Positions 7,705 through 16,076 are shown, counted from the first letter of the stretch. The stretch: DNA of 64,000 nt from Mayfieldus profundus (GCA_038040325.1 JBBPIM010000009.1:7531-71530), one strand, 5' to 3'. The notes: generated from the sequence alone by a model not told the origin. Numbers and translations are program-made.

Positions 7705-9489
7705 TCAAGTTGCGACCCGGGCGACCTCCTCGATGCTGGTCAGCCCTGCCCGGACCTTGTCCAGCCCGTCCTCCTTGAGGGTGATCATCCCCTCCTCGCG
7801 GGCGACCTTTGCGATTTCCGCCTCGGTCTCCAGCCCCACCGCCATTTCCTTGATCCGCTCGCTCATCACCATCACCGAGAACAGGCCGTTCCGGCCGCGG
7901 TAGCCGGTGGCGTTGCAGCGCGCGCAGCCGACCGGCTCGTACGCCTCGAGGTCGGCCCCGACCCTGAACCCGGCCTCCTCCAACGTCTTCTTGGGGATCA
8001 TCACCCGCTTCTTGCAGTGGGAGCAGAGCTTGCGGGCGAGCCGCTGCGCGACGACGCAGTCCACCGCCGACGCGGTGAGAAATGACTCGATTCCCATCTT
8101 TGCCAGCCGCGTGATCGCCCCCGGCGCGTCGTTGGTATGCAGGGTGCTGAGCATCATGTGGCCGGTCAGCGCGGACTCGATCGCGATCCGCGCGGTCTCG
8201 GCGTCGCGGATCTCGCCGACCATGATCACATCGGGGTCCGCGCGCAGGATCGAGCGCAGGCCGGTCGCGAAGGTCAATCCAGCCTTGCGGCTGACGCCGA
8301 TCTGGCTGATCCCGGGGAGCCGGTACTCGACCGGGTCCTCGATCGTGATGATGTTGCGCTCGACTGCATTGAGCTCCTGCAGCGCCGCGTAGAGCGTGGT
8401 CGACTTGCCCGATCCGGTCGGCCCGGTTACCAACACCGCGCCATAGGCCTGCTGGAACGAGGCCTGGAAGCGCTCGCGGGTCTCGCCGTCCAGACCCAGG
8501 TCGTCGAGCGACAGCATCGCCTGCGACTTGTCGAGGATGCGAATCGCGGCACCCTCGCCTCGCTGGGTGGGAAGCGTGGTGATTCGCAGGTCGACCTTGC
8601 GGTCCTCCACGTTGACACTGACGCGGCCGTCCTGGGGAATCCGCTTCTCGGCGATGTCGAGGTCGCTCATGATCTTCACCCGCGAGATCACCCCCGAGAC
8701 CATCCGCTTCGGCACCCGCGCTGCCTCGCGCAGCACGCCGTCGACACGGAAGCGGACCCGCATCTCGTCCTCCTGCGGCTCGAAGTGGATGTCGGAGGCG
8801 CCGTCGTTGGTGGCCTGGCCGAGGATGCTGTAGACGAGCTTGATAACCGGGGCGTCCTCGGCCGAGGCCCGCAGGTCGGTGATCTCGGCTTCCTCGTCCT
8901 CGTCTGCCTCGTCGACCGCCTCGGTCACGGCCGAAGCAAGCGTGTTGAGGCGGCCGATCAGCGCGTCGATGTCGTCCGACGCGGCCACCGCGACCTGGCA
9001 GCTGAGCCCGGTCGCCATCTGGATGTCGTCCACGGCGAGGACGTTGGCGGGATCGGCCATCGCCACCAGCAGCGTCTCCTTGTCGATGAAGCTGACCGGG
9101 ACGGCCTGGTACCGGCGCGCAGAGCTGACCGAGACCAGGTTGGCCGCCCCCATGTCCACCTGGAAGGCCGAGAGGTCCACGTAGTCGAGGCCGTAGCGCT
9201 CCGCCATCGCCCGCGAGAGCTGGTCGGAGTTGATGATCCCCTCCTCGAGCAGCAGGGCCTCGGGGGGGCGGGCGGCGGAGCGCGACTCGCTGATCGCCCG
9301 CTCGACCCGCTCAGCCGTCACATAATTGAGCTCGACCAGCACGTCGGTGATGAAGGACGCCGAGTGGCCGCGATTCATTGGCGCGACGAGCCCCGGGGTT
9401 CCCGCGTCGTCCCCTTCCTCCGAGACGCGGGCGAGCGCGTCGTCGGACTGGACGGGCCTCAGATGGGTCGGGCGGTCATCTGGCGCCAC
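7705..9489 (-). CDS. pilB: Pilus extension ATPase PilB (GspE family)
   Basis: 594 residues. The N-terminus (45-110) is an MshEN-type domain, the module that binds c-di-GMP in MshE and some PilB proteins. Here both motif copies (FITDVLVELNYVTAERV and PPEALLLEEGIINSDQL) have lost the Arg-Leu-Gly signature, so ligand binding is doubtful. The ATPase core has Walker A GPTGSGKST (356-364), the Walker B/Asp-box region DPDVIMVGEIRD and His box TGHMMLSTLHT. A four-cysteine zinc site (CSHC...CARC) near residues 490-530 marks the extension-type ATPase. It drives pilus polymerisation on PilC. The product is slightly acidic between domains (DEADEDEEAEI, about 192-203). Confidence 0.94.
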   Translation of the reverse strand: MAPDDRPTHLRPVQSDDALARVSEEGDDAGTPGLVAPMNRGHSASFITDVLVELNYVTAERVERAISESRSAARPPEALLLEEGIINSDQLSRAMAERYGLDYVDLSAFQVDMGAANLVSVSSARRYQAVPVSFIDKETLLVAMADPANVLAVDDIQMATGLSCQVAVAASDDIDALIGRLNTLASAVTEAVDEADEDEEAEITDLRASAEDAPVIKLVYSILGQATNDGASDIHFEPQEDEMRVRFRVDGVLREAARVPKRMVSGVISRVKIMSDLDIAEKRIPQDGRVSVNVEDRKVDLRITTLPTQRGEGAAIRILDKSQAMLSLDDLGLDGETRERFQASFQQAYGAVLVTGPTGSGKSTTLYAALQELNAVERNIITIEDPVEYRLPGISQIGVSRKAGLTFATGLRSILRADPDVIMVGEIRDAETARIAIESALTGHMMLSTLHTNDAPGAITRLAKMGIESFLTASAVDCVVAQRLARKLCSHCKKRVMIPKKTLEEAGFRVGADLEAYEPVGCARCNATGYRGRNGLFSVMVMSERIKEMAVGLETEAEIAKVAREEGMITLKEDGLDKVRAGLTSIEEVARVAT

Positions 9490-9507
9490 GGAAGACCTCG
9501 CCGGAGC

Positions 9508-10146
9508 CTAGGGGTGGTAGGTCGCCGCGGGACCGGCGTAGAGCGCGTCCCGCACGGCCTGGACGACGCTGGGCGGACCACGGAAGCCGTAGCTCACGCT
9601 CGCCGTCGGCGTGTCACCGCTCACCGCGCGCGGGCTGAGGACCACCAGCGCCGGCAGTTGGGTGACGTTGGCGCCCTGGGTCAACCAGGCGTAGCGCGAG
9701 ATTTCGCTGGCCTTGGTGACGTAGACCGCGAGCGAGGGATCGGAGCGAAGCGTTTCCACCGAGCGGCGGACCAGCCTGTCGTCGATGCCGCCCCCGCGGA
9801 CGACGAGCAGCACGACCGCCTTGCCGCGCCCATAGGAGACCAAGAGGTCCCTGGGCAGACCGGGGCCGGGCACCATCTCGGCCGGCACGGGAGCGGCGAC
9901 CGTCACCGTCGCGGCGGCAGGGGCCCCGGTCGACGTGCCGGTCGCGGTGGGTGCCGTGGCCGTCGGGGCGCCGGTCGTGCCGGTCGTGCCGGTGGCGGTG
10001 GTGCCGGTGGCGCTGGGCGGGGGTGTGGAGGCGGCCTCGTCGCCGCCGCCGCCCATCGACTTCATCAGGAACAGGCCGCCGAGCAGGGCGAGCACGCCCA
10101 GCATGGCGAGCTGCACGGTGCGGTTCTCGTTGATCGCCTGTCTCAT
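9508..10146 (-). CDS. Membrane-anchored thioredoxin-fold-like protein of the pilus locus
   Basis: 212 residues, not assigned to a named family. A short basic N-terminus is followed by one membrane helix (13-29, LAMLGVLALLGGLFLM), then a long Thr/Ala/Pro/Gly linker (35-85) rich in TGT and TAT repeats. The C-terminal ~115 residues look like a thioredoxin fold: a YGRGKAVVLLVV strand, a helix, then LPALVVLSP resembling the cis-Pro strand, and a final amphipathic helix (SVVQAVRDALYAG). There is no cysteine anywhere, so it cannot be a redox enzyme; a binding or scaffold role beside PilB is more likely. It is 18 bp upstream of pilB on the same strand and so probably co-expressed. Fold assignment is by eye. 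Confidence 0.6.
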   Translation of the reverse strand: MRQAINENRTVQLAMLGVLALLGGLFLMKSMGGGGDEAASTPPPSATGTTATGTTGTTGAPTATAPTATGTSTGAPAAATVTVAAPVPAEMVPGPGLPRDLLVSYGRGKAVVLLVVRGGGIDDRLVRRSVETLRSDPSLAVYVTKASEISRYAWLTQGANVTQLPALVVLSPRAVSGDTPTASVSYGFRGPPSVVQAVRDALYAGPAATYHP

Positions 10147-10228
10147 CGCCTATAAAGAGTCGGCTCTAGGGGCGCCAAACTTGAGCGGCGCGGGGCGCGC
10201 GCCAGGCACGGTGCAAGCCCCGGCAGGG

Positions 10229-11569
10229 CTAGCAATTGGCGTCAGGCGTGCTGCCGGCCTGGCCGCACTCGACGAAGCGGTCGCGGGAAAAGACCTTCAC
10301 GACCGTGACGGCGGGGTTCGGCATGCTGGGGTCGGAGAAGATCCGGGCCGATCCCCCGACGTCCAGCGTCTGGCCGAGGATCGCCCCCCAGTAGTCCGAG
10401 CTGCCCGAGACCGTGACATTGCAGCGCGGTGCATAGATCACGAACTCGTTGGCCGTGGCGCTGCCGGTCATGTTGACGTTGCAGGTCGCTGTGTCGGAGC
10501 CGACCATGTAGATGCCGGGCAGCTCGAAGAGCCCGTGCGCGGGGTCCCAGCCGGTCGCCACGATGCTGGAGTTGCCGGTCACGTCGATCTGCGTTGCCGG
10601 GCTGGACAGGCCGCACGCCTCGGGAGAGTCGAAGAAGATCTGCACGTTCGTCCCCTGGGCCATGATCAGGTCGCTGTTGCCGCTCATGGTGAGCTGGCAG
10701 AAGACGTAGGGGAGACTGCCGCCGAGAGTGACCGTGCTCGTGCCGGTCATCGTCAGCGACCTGGTGGTGGGGTTCCAGGCCACGTTGCCGGTCTTGGGGT
10801 CCTGGCCGTTGCTGAGCCGCGCGTTGGAGTTGTTGGCAAGCGCGGCCGAGATGTCCACGATCGGGTAGGTCGAGTCGCCCTCGCTGATCGTGTAGCCGCT
10901 GCACTGGTACTCCTGGCCGACGAACTCGTCGCCCTCCCCGTGGCGGATGTTGCCGCAGATCGTCGTCGGGTTGGTCGCGGTGACGTTGCCGTTCGAGCCG
11001 GAGTCGGTGTAGATGCCCTTGCCGTTGCCGGTGTGGACGTTGAGCCAGTCGATGCCGACCGCGCGCTCGTTGCCGTAGATGTTGGAGCCGCTGACCGCCG
11101 AGGCGACGGTGGAGACGCGCCGCGAGACCCCGTCCGCGGTGCCGGTGGACACGATCGTGGTCTGGCTGCGGGTCTGGCCGTTGACGATCAAGTCGACCGC
11201 GGGCTTGACGCGGTAGCTGAAGGACGCGTTCCCAACGGTCCCGGTGTGCGCCGGGCACCAGCCGTCGCCACTCGCCGCACCGGCGACGAGCGTGCCCGAT
11301 TGATTGACCACGCACGGCGAGAAACTTGAGGTGCTGACCTTGTTCTGGCGCATGATCGCCTGCTGAACGCCGGCGTCGGCTGTGGCGACCGCCGTCTTGG
11401 AGTCCTGGTCGCGGCTGCTTCCGCTTTGCGAGGAGACGGAGGCAATCACGGCGGCCGCCGAGAACATGAAGCCGATCACAATCACCATCAGGACGGTGGG
11501 CATGGCATAACCACGCTCGCTGCGAACGAGTCCGTCCGGCACTCTCTCTCGGTGGCGCATTTCTCGCAT
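10229..11569 (-). CDS. PilX-like large pilin-type surface protein
   Basis: 446 residues. The N-terminus has a prepilin-like signal RSERG20|YAMPTVLMVIVIGFMFSAAAV, but the mature residue 5 is Thr instead of Glu, as in PilX-type proteins from Gram-positive pili. Cleavage by PilD is plausible because Gly-1 is kept. Residues 45-446 are a Ser/Thr/Asn/Gly-rich extracellular region with short repeating beta-strand-like segments (MTGTSTVTLGG, MSGNSDLIMAQG, VTGNSSIVATG, MTGSATANEFV, VSGSSDYWGAI), suggesting a right-handed beta-helix. About eight cysteines could cross-link it. The start has a GGGAGG ribosome site 6 nt upstream. It may be a pilus-tip or surface adhesin; this is inference. Confidence 0.72.
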   Translation of the reverse strand: MREMRHRERVPDGLVRSERGYAMPTVLMVIVIGFMFSAAAVIASVSSQSGSSRDQDSKTAVATADAGVQQAIMRQNKVSTSSFSPCVVNQSGTLVAGAASGDGWCPAHTGTVGNASFSYRVKPAVDLIVNGQTRSQTTIVSTGTADGVSRRVSTVASAVSGSNIYGNERAVGIDWLNVHTGNGKGIYTDSGSNGNVTATNPTTICGNIRHGEGDEFVGQEYQCSGYTISEGDSTYPIVDISAALANNSNARLSNGQDPKTGNVAWNPTTRSLTMTGTSTVTLGGSLPYVFCQLTMSGNSDLIMAQGTNVQIFFDSPEACGLSSPATQIDVTGNSSIVATGWDPAHGLFELPGIYMVGSDTATCNVNMTGSATANEFVIYAPRCNVTVSGSSDYWGAILGQTLDVGGSARIFSDPSMPNPAVTVVKVFSRDRFVECGQAGSTPDANC

Positions 11570-11659
11570 GGGCCTCCCTGGGGCATCGGCGCGCGGCGGG
11601 TCCGCCTTGAAGAAGGCCCCTACTTTTGCGCCGAACCTTCGTCCGGCCCGGGCGCGGAT

Positions 11660-12814
11660 CTACTGCGGGGACTGCGAGGACAGGCCGGGCACCGAGGTGC
11701 CGTCGCCGTTGCCCGTCAGCTGCTCGATGCCGCTGGCGCGCTCGCCGCGCGCGTCGAGCATGAGCTTGAAGTCGTGCCTGCTGGAGGCGTATTCGAGCGC
11801 CACCTCCTCGGTGATCACGCCATCCATCACGTAGGCGAGGAGGGCCTGGTCGAAGGTCTGCATGCCGTAGAAGGAGCCCTCGGCGATCACCTCGCTGATC
11901 TTCCCGGTCTCCTCCGGGTTGAGGATCAGGTCCTCTACGCGACCGGTTGAGACGAGGATCTCGGCGCACGCGATGCGCCCTTCGCCGTTTGCCCGCGGCA
12001 CCAGGCGCTGGGAGATCGCCGCCCTCAGAGTCGAGGCCAGCATCACCCGCGCCTGCTGCTGCAGGTGCGGAGGGAAGAAGTCGATTATGCGGTTGATCGT
12101 CTCGGTGGCGTCGAGGGTGTGAAGCGTGGAGAGCACGAGGTGACCGGTCTCCGCCGCCGACAGCGCGGTCCGCACCGTCTCCTCGTCGCGCATCTCGCCG
12201 ATCAGGATCACGTCGGGGTCCTGGCGCAGCACCCGCCGCATCGCGCGCGCAAAGCTCTCGGTGTCGACCCCGACCTCGCGCTGGTTGATGATCGACTCCT
12301 TGTCGCGGTGCAGGTACTCGATCGGGTCCTCGAGGGTGACGATGTGCCGGGCCCGGGTCGAGTTCATGTGGTCGATCATCGCCGCCAGGGTCGTGGACTT
12401 CCCCGATCCGGTGGTCCCGGTCAGGAGGATGATTCCGCGCGGCTCCTCGGCCAGGTTGCGGACCACGTCGGGCAGCATGAGCTCCTCGATCGTCTTGACC
12501 TGGAACGGGATCACACGACATGCGATCGAGACCGAGCCGCGCTGGCGGAAGGCGTTGACGCGGAATCGCGAAAGGCCTCGGATCGCATGGGCGAAGTCGG
12601 CCTCGCCGACCTCGGCGAACTCCTTGCGCAGCTTCTCCTCGCGAAGGATCATCTCCAGCGACCGCTCGGTGTCCTCGGGGCGCAGGGGCTCGGCGCCTTC
12701 GAGCGGCCGAAGCAGGCCGTCCACGCGCACGATCGGAGGCGAGCCGACCTTCACGTGAAGGTCCGACCCGCCCATCTCGACGACCTGGCGCAGGGCAGAT
12801 TCGATGTTGAACAT
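11660..12814 (-). CDS. Second PilT-family ATPase (PilT/PilU-like)
   Basis: 384 residues with the same architecture as PilT: PAS-like domain, Walker A GTTGSGKST (133-141, Thr in place of the usual Pro), a DPDVILIGEMRD Walker B/Asp-box segment and a TGHLVLSTLHT His box. The PilT-specific C-terminal AIRNLI motif is replaced by GRVEDLILNPEE, and the tail carries an extra ~25 Gly/Ser-rich residues. That pattern fits PilU or a PilT2 that assists retraction. It is the first gene of the pilus run on this strand. Which of the two PilT-like proteins is the main retraction motor cannot be decided from sequence, though 6513-7640 is closer to canonical PilT. Confidence 0.85.
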   Translation of the reverse strand: MFNIESALRQVVEMGGSDLHVKVGSPPIVRVDGLLRPLEGAEPLRPEDTERSLEMILREEKLRKEFAEVGEADFAHAIRGLSRFRVNAFRQRGSVSIACRVIPFQVKTIEELMLPDVVRNLAEEPRGIILLTGTTGSGKSTTLAAMIDHMNSTRARHIVTLEDPIEYLHRDKESIINQREVGVDTESFARAMRRVLRQDPDVILIGEMRDEETVRTALSAAETGHLVLSTLHTLDATETINRIIDFFPPHLQQQARVMLASTLRAAISQRLVPRANGEGRIACAEILVSTGRVEDLILNPEETGKISEVIAEGSFYGMQTFDQALLAYVMDGVITEEVALEYASSRHDFKLMLDARGERASGIEQLTGNGDGTSVPGLSSQSPQ

Positions 12815-12859
12815 CGCAGGGTTTATCGGGAGTGGGCGCGCAAGCCTTTAGGCGCGCGG

Positions 12860-13249
12860 CTAGACGGCGCAGCTGGGCTGGGCCCCGCAGACCATGTAGG
12901 CGGAGGCCACGAAGGTCAGCAGCGGCACGTTGACGCCGGCGAATCCGGCCAGGGCGAGCGTCGAGTAGGCGGCCGGGCCGCTCGCCTCGGTGCGCCGCAT
13001 GGCCACCAGCCAGGCGATCCCGAGCGCCCCGAAGAAGCGCAGCTGCAGGTCGCTGATCGAGTGCATGCTGGTGACGCCGCTGGGTGTGAGGTAGAGCACC
13101 AGCCCCGACGCGATCCCGACCAGGAACACGAAGCCGACGCTTTCCCAGTCGATCTCCACGCGGGACCTCGCCGCGAGCCATGCCGCGAGGCCGAGCACCG
13201 CGAACACTCCGTACCACCAGATCACGAAGTTGAGACTTCCCTGTCCCAC
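12860..13249 (-). CDS. Small four-helix membrane protein, function unknown
   Basis: 129 residues from a GTG start at 13249 that has GGAAG six bases upstream; the open frame extends to 13366, but the extra N-terminus is Arg-rich and low in protein-like character. Hydrophobic segments: WWYGVFAVLGLAAWLA, VGFVFLVGIASGLVLYL, FFGALGIAWLVAM and TLALAGFAGVNVPLLTFVAS, with a Cys pair at the very end (VCGAQPSC). No enzymatic motif is visible. A GC-rich inverted repeat follows its stop (about 12834-12858) and may end the transcript before the pilus genes. I do not recognise the family. Confidence 0.55.
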   Translation of the reverse strand: MGQGSLNFVIWWYGVFAVLGLAAWLAARSRVEIDWESVGFVFLVGIASGLVLYLTPSGVTSMHSISDLQLRFFGALGIAWLVAMRRTEASGPAAYSTLALAGFAGVNVPLLTFVASAYMVCGAQPSCAV

Positions 13250-13465
13250 GCGCTTCCGATCGGCTCGCACGCGGCGCCCCTTGAGCGTGCCTGGCGACCC
13301 TCGACGGGGCGCTTCCCGATTAGTGATGAGCAGCGCCGGAGGATTTTCAGGCACGCCGCACCGCACCTTGCGGGCCCCCCGTCTGTTGCTACGGGAAACG
13401 GAAGGGCCGCCAGGGGCTGGCCGGAGACGGCGCGCGGCTCTGCAAGAGCAACGGAGGAGTCAAGG

Positions 13466-13987
13466 ATGAGCAAGCTCAGAAGGGCTCGACCCTCGCCTGC
13501 GATGGTCGTGTCGGTAATCGCCCTCGTGGCCGCGCTGGCCGGAACCGCGTATGCCGCCAAGATCAACGGCGGGTCGATCGTCAGGCAGTCGATCGGTGGC
13601 GGCAAGCTGAAGAAGAACACCCTGTCCGGCTTCCAGATCAAAACCTCGAAGCTCGGCACGGTGCCGGCCGCGAAGCGCGCCACCCACACCTACTGGGCGG
13701 TGGTCAACAACCCTGGCGGCGGCTCCAACGCGAGCCTCGTTCGCAGCAGCGACGCCCGGACCAGCGTGCTGGAGTCCGGCGGGGCAGTCGTGGTCACTTT
13801 CCCGGCCGTCGTGTCGGGCTGCGCCAACGTGGCCGGCAAGAACAACTCCGCCACAGGCAACCCGCCGGCCGGATTCGCGCAGACGAACAGCTCGCCGACC
13901 AGCGCCAGCTCGATCGAGGTTCGCACCCGCGACGACACCGGCGCCAACGTCGACGGCGATTTCCACCTGATCGTCATCTGCCCCTAG
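13466..13987 (+). CDS. Secreted protein with Solirubrobacterales-type N-terminus
   Basis: 173 residues. A signal peptide of the type very common in Thermoleophilia (basic N-terminus, PSPAMVVSVIALVAALAGTAYAA) is followed by a KINGGSIVRQSIGGGKLKKNTL segment, which in this group of secreted proteins normally forms a short repeated beta-structure before a variable C-terminal domain. The C-terminal ~110 residues are small, Ser/Thr/Asn-rich and have only two cysteines (one near SGCANVAG and the penultimate residue C172), possibly a disulfide. GGAGGAG lies 8-10 nt before the ATG. It stands alone, divergent from the gene at 12860-13249. No function is assigned. Confidence 0.7.
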   Translation: MSKLRRARPSPAMVVSVIALVAALAGTAYAAKINGGSIVRQSIGGGKLKKNTLSGFQIKTSKLGTVPAAKRATHTYWAVVNNPGGGSNASLVRSSDARTSVLESGGAVVVTFPAVVSGCANVAGKNNSATGNPPAGFAQTNSSPTSASSIEVRTRDDTGANVDGDFHLIVICP

Positions 13988-13997
13988 ACGGCCACGC

Positions 13998-14624
13998 CTA
14001 GGCTCGGGGCTTCCTCCACATTCTTCGTTGGAGGGGGCCCCCGCCGGGCATGCGAAAGGTGCCGACGACCTCGAAACCGTTTCGCTCGTACAGCGCCCGG
14101 TTGCGCTCGGTGCTGGCCTCCAGGTATGCGGGGATGCCCTCGCGGTCGCAGAGCTCCAGCACGGGCCACATCAAGGCGCTGCCGAGGCCACGGCCCTGGT
14201 GCAGGGGCTCGGCGCCCAGGTAATGCAGATACCAATGAGGTGGCCGGCGCGGATGAAGGCTCTCGGCGCGCAGCTGGTGGCGCGCCGCCCACGGCAGCCG
14301 GGCTCCGAACACCCTGGCCATGGCCGGCGCCGTGCGCAGCGCGGTCGCCAGCGGAATCTGCCAGTGGCCGGGGGGCGCCCAAACCGCCGCGGCGGCGCCT
14401 TCGCCGGACACCCAGACCTCGTTGCGATGCTCGGTGACCGTCGCCAGCTCGGTGTCGAAGAACCGCTCCAAGCGGGCTTGCCGCTCGTCGCGCTGCGCGC
14501 CGCTGGGCAGTACCCACCTCCAGGCGGGGTCGTCGGCAAAGGCAGCCGCGAGCGCCGCGGACGCGCCCGCAAGATCGGCCGCCCCCGCGTTGCGAACCTC
14601 GAACTCACGAATGCCCGGCACCAC
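13998..14624 (-). CDS. GNAT-family N-acetyltransferase
   Basis: 208 residues, the size of a single GNAT domain with a modest N-terminal extension. The acetyl-CoA pyrophosphate loop is visible as LHQGRGLGSAL (Q/R-x-x-G-x-G/A), preceded by the HWYLHYLGAEP strand and followed by AYLEASTERNRALYERNGFEVVGTF, the standard C-terminal half. The class resembles acetyltransferases that act on small molecules or antibiotics, but the substrate cannot be told. The gene ends 10 bp from the end of the convergent secreted-protein gene, and its upstream region carries a 37-bp tandem repeat. Confidence 0.85.
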   Translation of the reverse strand: MVPGIREFEVRNAGAADLAGASAALAAAFADDPAWRWVLPSGAQRDERQARLERFFDTELATVTEHRNEVWVSGEGAAAAVWAPPGHWQIPLATALRTAPAMARVFGARLPWAARHQLRAESLHPRRPPHWYLHYLGAEPLHQGRGLGSALMWPVLELCDREGIPAYLEASTERNRALYERNGFEVVGTFRMPGGGPLQRRMWRKPRA

Positions 14625-14693
14625 CCGCCGAGCCTATCCTGGGGCGACCCTGGGCGAGGCCGCCCCGGGCCGGACATGGTGAAGGCGGCCCCG

Positions 14694-14780
14694 AGCCGAG
14701 TAGGTCGGAATAACGAGGAGGCGGTTCAGACCCGAGCAGGGTCGGAATAACGAGGAGGCGGTTCAGAGCCGAGCAGGTCG
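14694..14780. repeat. 37-bp tandem repeat, 2.3 copies
   Basis: GGTCGGAATAACGAGGAGG plus GCGGTTCAGA occurs at 14703-14730 and again at 14740-14767, each preceded by CCGAG(T/C)AG. A third, truncated copy of that leader (GCCGAGCAGGTCG) follows to 14780. The unit is 37 bp and copies differ by only a few bases. It lies between the GNAT gene start and the rpoD terminator. No function is evident. Confidence 0.85.
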
Positions 14781-14790
14781 TGGGACGCAG

Positions 14791-14843
14791 GCCGGCCGGC
14801 GCCGCGAGCGTAGTGGGTGCCTACGTGAGCAAGCCGGCCGGCC
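14791..14843. terminator. Long inverted repeat downstream of rpoD
   Basis: GCCGGCCGGC at 14791-14800 pairs with GCCGGCCGGC at 14833-14843, and the interior adds GCGTAG/CTACG pairing. A hairpin of this size 35 bp past the rpoD stop is a likely transcription end, although no T tract follows. Confidence 0.5.
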
Positions 14844-14876
14844 GAGGACCGCGAGATGCGACGGCTATGAGCCGCC

Positions 14877-15983
14877 TCACGCGACTTCGCGGAGTTTTTG
14901 TGCTTCGGCGAGGGATTGCAGCTTCTTCAGCGACTGGTTCTCGATCTGGCGGATGCGCTCGCGGGTGACGTTGAAGGTCCGCCCCACCTCGTCGAGGGTG
15001 CGCGGATGCTCGCCGCCGAGCCCGTAGCGCAGCTCCAGCACGCGCCGCTCGCGGTAGGAGAGGTTCTCCAGCGCCTCCTTCAGCGCCTCCTTGGTGAGCA
15101 GGTCGGCCGCGCGTTCGAAAGGCGACTCGGCCTTCTCGTCGGCGATGAACTGCCCGAACTCGGACTCCTCCTCGTCGCCGACCGGCTTCTCCAGCGAGAC
15201 CGGCGCCTGGGCGGAGCGCTTGATCGAGTCGACCTCCTCCGGGTCGATCCCGGTCACCTCGGCGATCTCCTCGGGGGTGGGCTCGCGGCCCAGCTCCGTG
15301 ACCAGCTTGCGCTCGGCGCGGCCGATCTTGTTGAGCTTCTCGACGACGTGGACGGGAATGCGGATCGTGCGGGCCTTGTCGGCGAGCGCACGCGCGATCG
15401 CCTGGCGGATCCACCAGGTCGCGTAGGTGGAGAACTTGAAGCCCTTGCGGTAGTCGAACTTCTCGGCCGCGCGAACCAGGCCCAGCGTTCCCTCCTGGAT
15501 CAGGTCGAGGAAGGGCAGTCCCTGGTTGCGGTAGTTCTTGGCGATCGAGACCACCAGCCGCAGGTTGGACTCGACCATCTTCTGCTTTGCGTCGAGGTCA
15601 CCGCGCTCGATGCGCTTCGCCAGGTCGACCTCCTCCTGGGCGGTCAGCAGCCGCACTTTGCCGATGTCCTTGAGGAACAGCTGTAGGGAATCGGTGGTCA
15701 TGTCCGGCTTCAGGTCCAGCGTCTGCTTCTGGCGACGCCGGCCCCGCTTGCCAGTTTCGGCGGGCTCCGCGTCCGGGCTCGGCTTCTGAGCGGGGTCGAC
15801 GTCCTCGACCAGCTCGATGCCCGACTTCTCGAGGTGCCCGTAGAGGTCCTCGACGTCGGACTCGTCGAGGTCGACCTCGGAGACGGCGGAGGCGACGTCG
15901 CCGAAAGTGAGCACGCCGAGCTGCTGCCCCTTCGTGACGAGGCCCTTTACCTCTTCAAGCTCCTGAAGTTCTGCTACCAGCAT
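14877..15983 (-). CDS. rpoD: Principal RNA polymerase sigma factor RpoD/SigA
   Basis: 368 residues with a complete group 1 layout. A region 1.1-like helical domain spans about 1-60 and is followed by a charged linker. Region 1.2 is TTDSLQLFLKDIGKVRLLT. The region 2 core is FLDLIQEGTLGLVRAAEKF and FKFSTYATWWIRQAI. Region 3 contains GREPTPEEIAEVTG, and region 4 ends in the helix-turn-helix TLDEVGRTFNVTRERIRQIE. It directs RNA polymerase to housekeeping promoters. The intact RpoD signatures of regions 2 and 4 separate it from alternative sigma factors. Its upstream region is unusually rich in control sites: promoter, LexA-type box and leader hairpin, all listed separately. Confidence 0.96.
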   Translation of the reverse strand: MLVAELQELEEVKGLVTKGQQLGVLTFGDVASAVSEVDLDESDVEDLYGHLEKSGIELVEDVDPAQKPSPDAEPAETGKRGRRRQKQTLDLKPDMTTDSLQLFLKDIGKVRLLTAQEEVDLAKRIERGDLDAKQKMVESNLRLVVSIAKNYRNQGLPFLDLIQEGTLGLVRAAEKFDYRKGFKFSTYATWWIRQAIARALADKARTIRIPVHVVEKLNKIGRAERKLVTELGREPTPEEIAEVTGIDPEEVDSIKRSAQAPVSLEKPVGDEEESEFGQFIADEKAESPFERAADLLTKEALKEALENLSYRERRVLELRYGLGGEHPRTLDEVGRTFNVTRERIRQIENQSLKKLQSLAEAQKLREVA

Positions 15984-16047
15984 CCTTGTCCCTTAGTCCG
16001 TTTCCCTTGCGTGGAAAATTCAGTCCGCGAGCGTCCCTTTGAGCCGC

Positions 16048-16076
16048 AAAAACGCGGACCGAGAACTGGATCCGCG
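16048..16076 (-). terminator. Intrinsic-terminator-like hairpin in the rpoD leader
   Basis: On the minus strand CGCGGATCC (16076-16068) pairs with GGTCCGCG (16060-16053) around a 7-nt loop, one bulged base, and is followed at once by TTTTT (16052-16048). It lies between the promoter and the rpoD start codon. The 3' arm can pair instead with a second CGCGGAC just downstream (about 16022-16029), so two exclusive structures are possible. The 15984-16288 gap is otherwise filled by the promoter and operator described separately. Confidence 0.65.

Noticed and set aside
8137..10155. 672-codon plus-strand frame opposite pilB and the next gene
   Set aside because: Antisense shadow; no motif, start or ribosome site.
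11570..11660. Possible second GEMM-like riboswitch before the PilX-like gene (GGCGCAAAAG with a CTTC-loop hairpin)
   Set aside because: Only one of the conserved strands is present, with no P1 and no GGCAAACC segment.
10242..13217. 991-codon open frame antiparallel/in another phase across the second PilT and PilX-like genes
   Set aside because: High GC keeps alternative frames open; translation is Arg/Gly/Ala low-complexity, while two true genes with motifs occupy the same DNA.
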